Below, piece by piece: positions 5,811 through 7,857 of a stretch of 7,857 bases of DNA. The notes beneath the pieces are model-generated. The model searched no databases and had not been told where the DNA came from. It saw only the letters and a list, made by a program, of their open reading frames with translations. The stretch's first letter is position 1. Every line of letters starts with the position of its first letter. Source of the DNA: Pseudomonadota bacterium (lineage in GTDB: Bacteria > Myxococcota_A > Polyangia > Haliangiales > Haliangiaceae); the NCBI GenBank assembly GCA_023430775.1, contig JAEYYY010000166.1, positions 1-7,857 on the forward strand, given 5' to 3'. Position numbers and translations under genes: made by a program.

Positions 5811-7857
5811 CTCGCGTCGATGTGATCCATCAGGTCGAGCAGGTTCTGCTCCATCCGCGCGGTGCCACCGAGCGGCGCGTCGAGATAGAACGTGCCGCCC
5901 TCGCAGAGGTCGCCCGTGGGATCGACCGGCACGCCGTCGCGCTGCGGCCGGCAGCGACCGTCGACGTAGACGATGATGAACTTCTGGAACCGGTACTCGA
6001 TCGGCTGCTCGGAGAGCATGTAGTTCGCGAACACCGCCGAGAGATCGACGAGGTCCTGCGGCTCCTGACCGTAGCCGTGGAAGAAGTAGACGACCGGGTA
6101 GCGCTTGTCGGCGTTCGCGGGATCGTCGTAGCCAGGCGGCAGGAACAGACCGTACGGGCTGTCGCGGCCGGTGGTGGGCGACACGAACGTCAGGTCCTTG
6201 ATCAGCGAGCCACCGTCGAGCGTCTCGTCGCGATCGCCGTCGGGCCACTGCTTGTCGAGCCATGCGAACGCGGTGGTGACGCGGTTGATGATCTGCAGCG
6301 CGGTGCCGACGTGGCGACCATCGCCCTGCGAGATCCTCATGTCCGACGCGTCGGGATCGCCGTAGCGCAGATAGACGTGGCGCGGCACGTCGTTCCACGG
6401 CACCGTCGTGAAGTCGTACGTGGACTCGGTGCCGTTCTGCGCCAGCGGGAGGAAGTTCTCGTACATCGCCATGTCGAGCCCGTGCACGCCGGAGAGCTGA
6501 CCGCCGACCTGGTTGACGGAGACCGAGTTGTTCAAGAAGTCGCGGATGCCGGCGTCGAACCAGAACCGCATGTGCGCCTTGTCGGTGGCGTTCAGCGCGG
6601 CGACGCGCTCGACGGCGTCGTGCTCGTACCAGCGCTTGACGTTCGGTGACAGCGTCCACTCGCCGTCGCCCTCGCCGAAGTCGTAGCAACCGGCGATCGG
6701 GCCGCCCGGGGTCTCGCCCTGCTGGCAGGTGCCCATCACGCCGTCGAGACCGGAGTCCTCGAACGTCTCGCCCTCGTCGTAGTCGTCGTTGCCCTCGGTG
6801 CCGCGCGGATTGCGCTGCCAGTGATAGTTGTCCTTGTTGGGATCGGGGTTGGTGACCGGGTCGTAGCCCGGCTCGTCGACATCGGCGAGCCCGTCGCTGC
6901 CGAAGTCATCGAACGGCTCGAACGCGTTGGTGACGATCGGCTCGCCCGCATCGCGCAGGCCATTGCCGTCGAGATCGACCGCGAGCAGCAGCTCGGCGGG
7001 ATCGAGCTTCGGCGTGCTCGGATCCCAGACGCCGAGGCCGAGGCCCTCGCGGGTATCACCACCGTCGCAGAACGTGATGACATCGAACGTGCCGTCGGGG
7101 TTGAACTCGCGATCGTAGAAGTCCTTCAGCTTGAGCGAGCCGTTCGCGGTGCAGCGATCCGCCGGCAGCCGATCGATCTCGGACAGCGGCACGCCCGGCG
7201 GCGTGTACGGATTGTCGATGTTGTAGTGCGCGGGGTTCGACATCGCGCGCGCCATGTCGCGGATGCCCTTCATGTAGAGCGAGCGCTGCAGCGTCAAGCC
7301 GACGCCATCGCCGTCCTGGAACAGCATGTGCTCGTAGTCCGAGTCGATCTCGAACTGATCGGGCTTGGTCGTCGTTTCCGGGCACAGCGTACCGACCGCG
7401 CCGCGGCCGGCAGCTTCGTCAGCGGCGGTGCAGAAGCCGCCGAACGTGAACCGGCGGACCATCGAGAGCGTGTAGCGCATCGACGGACCGGGCTCGCCAC
7501 CGAGGTCGGCGACGGCATCGAACCGATCGGTGTTGCGCGTGGCCAGCGACATCGCCGCGTTGCCACCCATCGAGATGCCGATCGTGGCCTTGAACTTGAA
7601 GTTCTCGGTGACCGGCTGGCCGGCGTCATCGGCGACCACCGCCTGGTAGGTGGTGAGCTCGCCGGCGCGGAACGTGATGCGCGAGGCGAACGCGTCCTCG
7701 TCGTCGATCGTGCGGTTGGAGACCAGCGGGAAGAACGCGTCGGGCTGACCGGCGCGGCGGGCGACGATCCGGACGTGGCGGCGCTCGGCACCCTCGGGGA
7801 GGCGTGCCTTCTTGAACGGCAGCGTCAGCTCGAACGCGCGATCGGACCAGGTGCCTT
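5768..7857 (-). CDS. Secreted-type alpha/beta hydrolase (esterase-like) with rearranged motif order, 5' end beyond window
   Basis: 695 residues are visible, numbered from the first full codon at 7855; the start and any signal peptide lie past the right edge. A strand-rich region (1-92) is followed by the nucleophile elbow G93-I-S95-M-G97-G98, typical of the esterase D / PF00756 type. A long acidic insert follows, with an EF-hand-like loop (294-305) and many Asp, Asn and Gly residues. Next come DAGIRD (434-439; D439 the likely catalytic acid) and GRHVG (H515, likely catalytic His) before a terminal-type helix. Only then comes PYGLFLPPGYDD, the strand PVVYFF and H593-G594-Y-G, which in this superfamily belong in front of the elbow. 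The chain ends with MDHIDASYRTKTPADLSVVP, the segment that would normally run into the elbow. Many cysteines suit an exported protein. A likely ester-bond hydrolase; substrate unknown. The stop at 5768-5770 lies inside the convergent gene. Confidence 0.87.
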   Translation of the reverse strand, partial: GTWSDRAFELTLPFKKARLPEGAERRHVRIVARRAGQPDAFFPLVSNRTIDDEDAFASRITFRAGELTTYQAVVADDAGQPVTENFKFKATIGISMGGNAAMSLATRNTDRFDAVADLGGEPGPSMRYTLSMVRRFTFGGFCTAADEAAGRGAVGTLCPETTTKPDQFEIDSDYEHMLFQDGDGVGLTLQRSLYMKGIRDMARAMSNPAHYNIDNPYTPPGVPLSEIDRLPADRCTANGSLKLKDFYDREFNPDGTFDVITFCDGGDTREGLGLGVWDPSTPKLDPAELLLAVDLDGNGLRDAGEPIVTNAFEPFDDFGSDGLADVDEPGYDPVTNPDPNKDNYHWQRNPRGTEGNDDYDEGETFEDSGLDGVMGTCQQGETPGGPIAGCYDFGEGDGEWTLSPNVKRWYEHDAVERVAALNATDKAHMRFWFDAGIRDFLNNSVSVNQVGGQLSGVHGLDMAMYENFLPLAQNGTESTYDFTTVPWNDVPRHVYLRYGDPDASDMRISQGDGRHVGTALQIINRVTTAFAWLDKQWPDGDRDETLDGGSLIKDLTFVSPTTGRDSPYGLFLPPGYDDPANADKRYPVVYFFHGYGQEPQDLVDLSAVFANYMLSEQPIEYRFQKFIIVYVDGRCRPQRDGVPVDPTGDLCEGGTFYLDAPLGGTARMEQNLLDLMDHIDASYRTKTPADLSVVP
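6941..6976 (-). other. EF-hand-like calcium loop within the hydrolase insert
   Basis: Residues 294-305 of the visible protein read DLDGNGLRDAGE. This places D, D, N, D and E at loop positions 1, 3, 5, 9 and 12 with G at 6, the calcium-ligand spacing of EF-hand and dockerin loops. Acidic stretches farther along the insert (around 319-335 and 345-375) may bind more ions. Calcium binding is inferred from spacing alone. Confidence 0.6.

Noticed and set aside
5507..6649. 380-codon plus-strand frame opposite the hydrolase
   Set aside because: It lacks domain-like patterns, and the minus frame there holds clear hydrolase motifs.

Overview
The window is about two-thirds G+C with strongly G/C-biased third codon positions. 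It carries two proteins with the AgmX/PglI-type C-terminal domain, a family best known from myxobacteria. Together with a lone beta-propeller lipoprotein and a calcium-site-rich secreted hydrolase, this suggests a chromosomal segment of a Myxococcota (former Deltaproteobacteria) bacterium. That placement is inference; no marker gene for taxonomy is present. I see no insertion sequence, integrase, CRISPR array or phage gene.

Left part (1-840): a DUF1990/UPF0548-family gene runs off the left edge on the minus strand from a GTG start at 306. It is divergent from a small glutaredoxin (373-639, plus). A tRNA-Ala(GGC) lies on the minus strand at 680-752 as a complete unit, with a near-consensus promoter (765-793) and an intrinsic terminator (641-672). 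Its T-loop has an A at the almost invariant position 56.

Middle (839-3501): a minus-strand gene encodes a helical, charged protein of unknown function with a disordered acidic tail. It is divergent, across 56 bp, from a 648-residue lipoprotein made of two-component-regulator-type beta-propeller repeats.

Right-centre (3591-5810, plus): a probable three-gene operon encodes a 59-residue tail-anchored membrane protein and two tandem TonB-like proteins. The first has a TonB-style S-x3-H membrane helix and a full AgmX/PglI C-terminal domain. The second is a smaller relative that starts inside the stop codon of the first. They look like energy transducers or envelope-spanning links that would need an ExbB/ExbD-type motor encoded elsewhere.

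Right end (5768-7857, minus): most of a large secreted-type alpha/beta hydrolase, whose N-terminus lies beyond the window. Its elements run in the order nucleophile elbow, acid, histidine, then oxyanion HG strand. A normal hydrolase of this type begins with the HG strand, so this looks like a circular permutation. A roughly 340-residue insert with an EF-hand-like loop separates nucleophile and acid. Its 3' end overlaps the end of the second TonB-like gene by 43 bp, tail to tail. This hydrolase is the most unusual item in the window.
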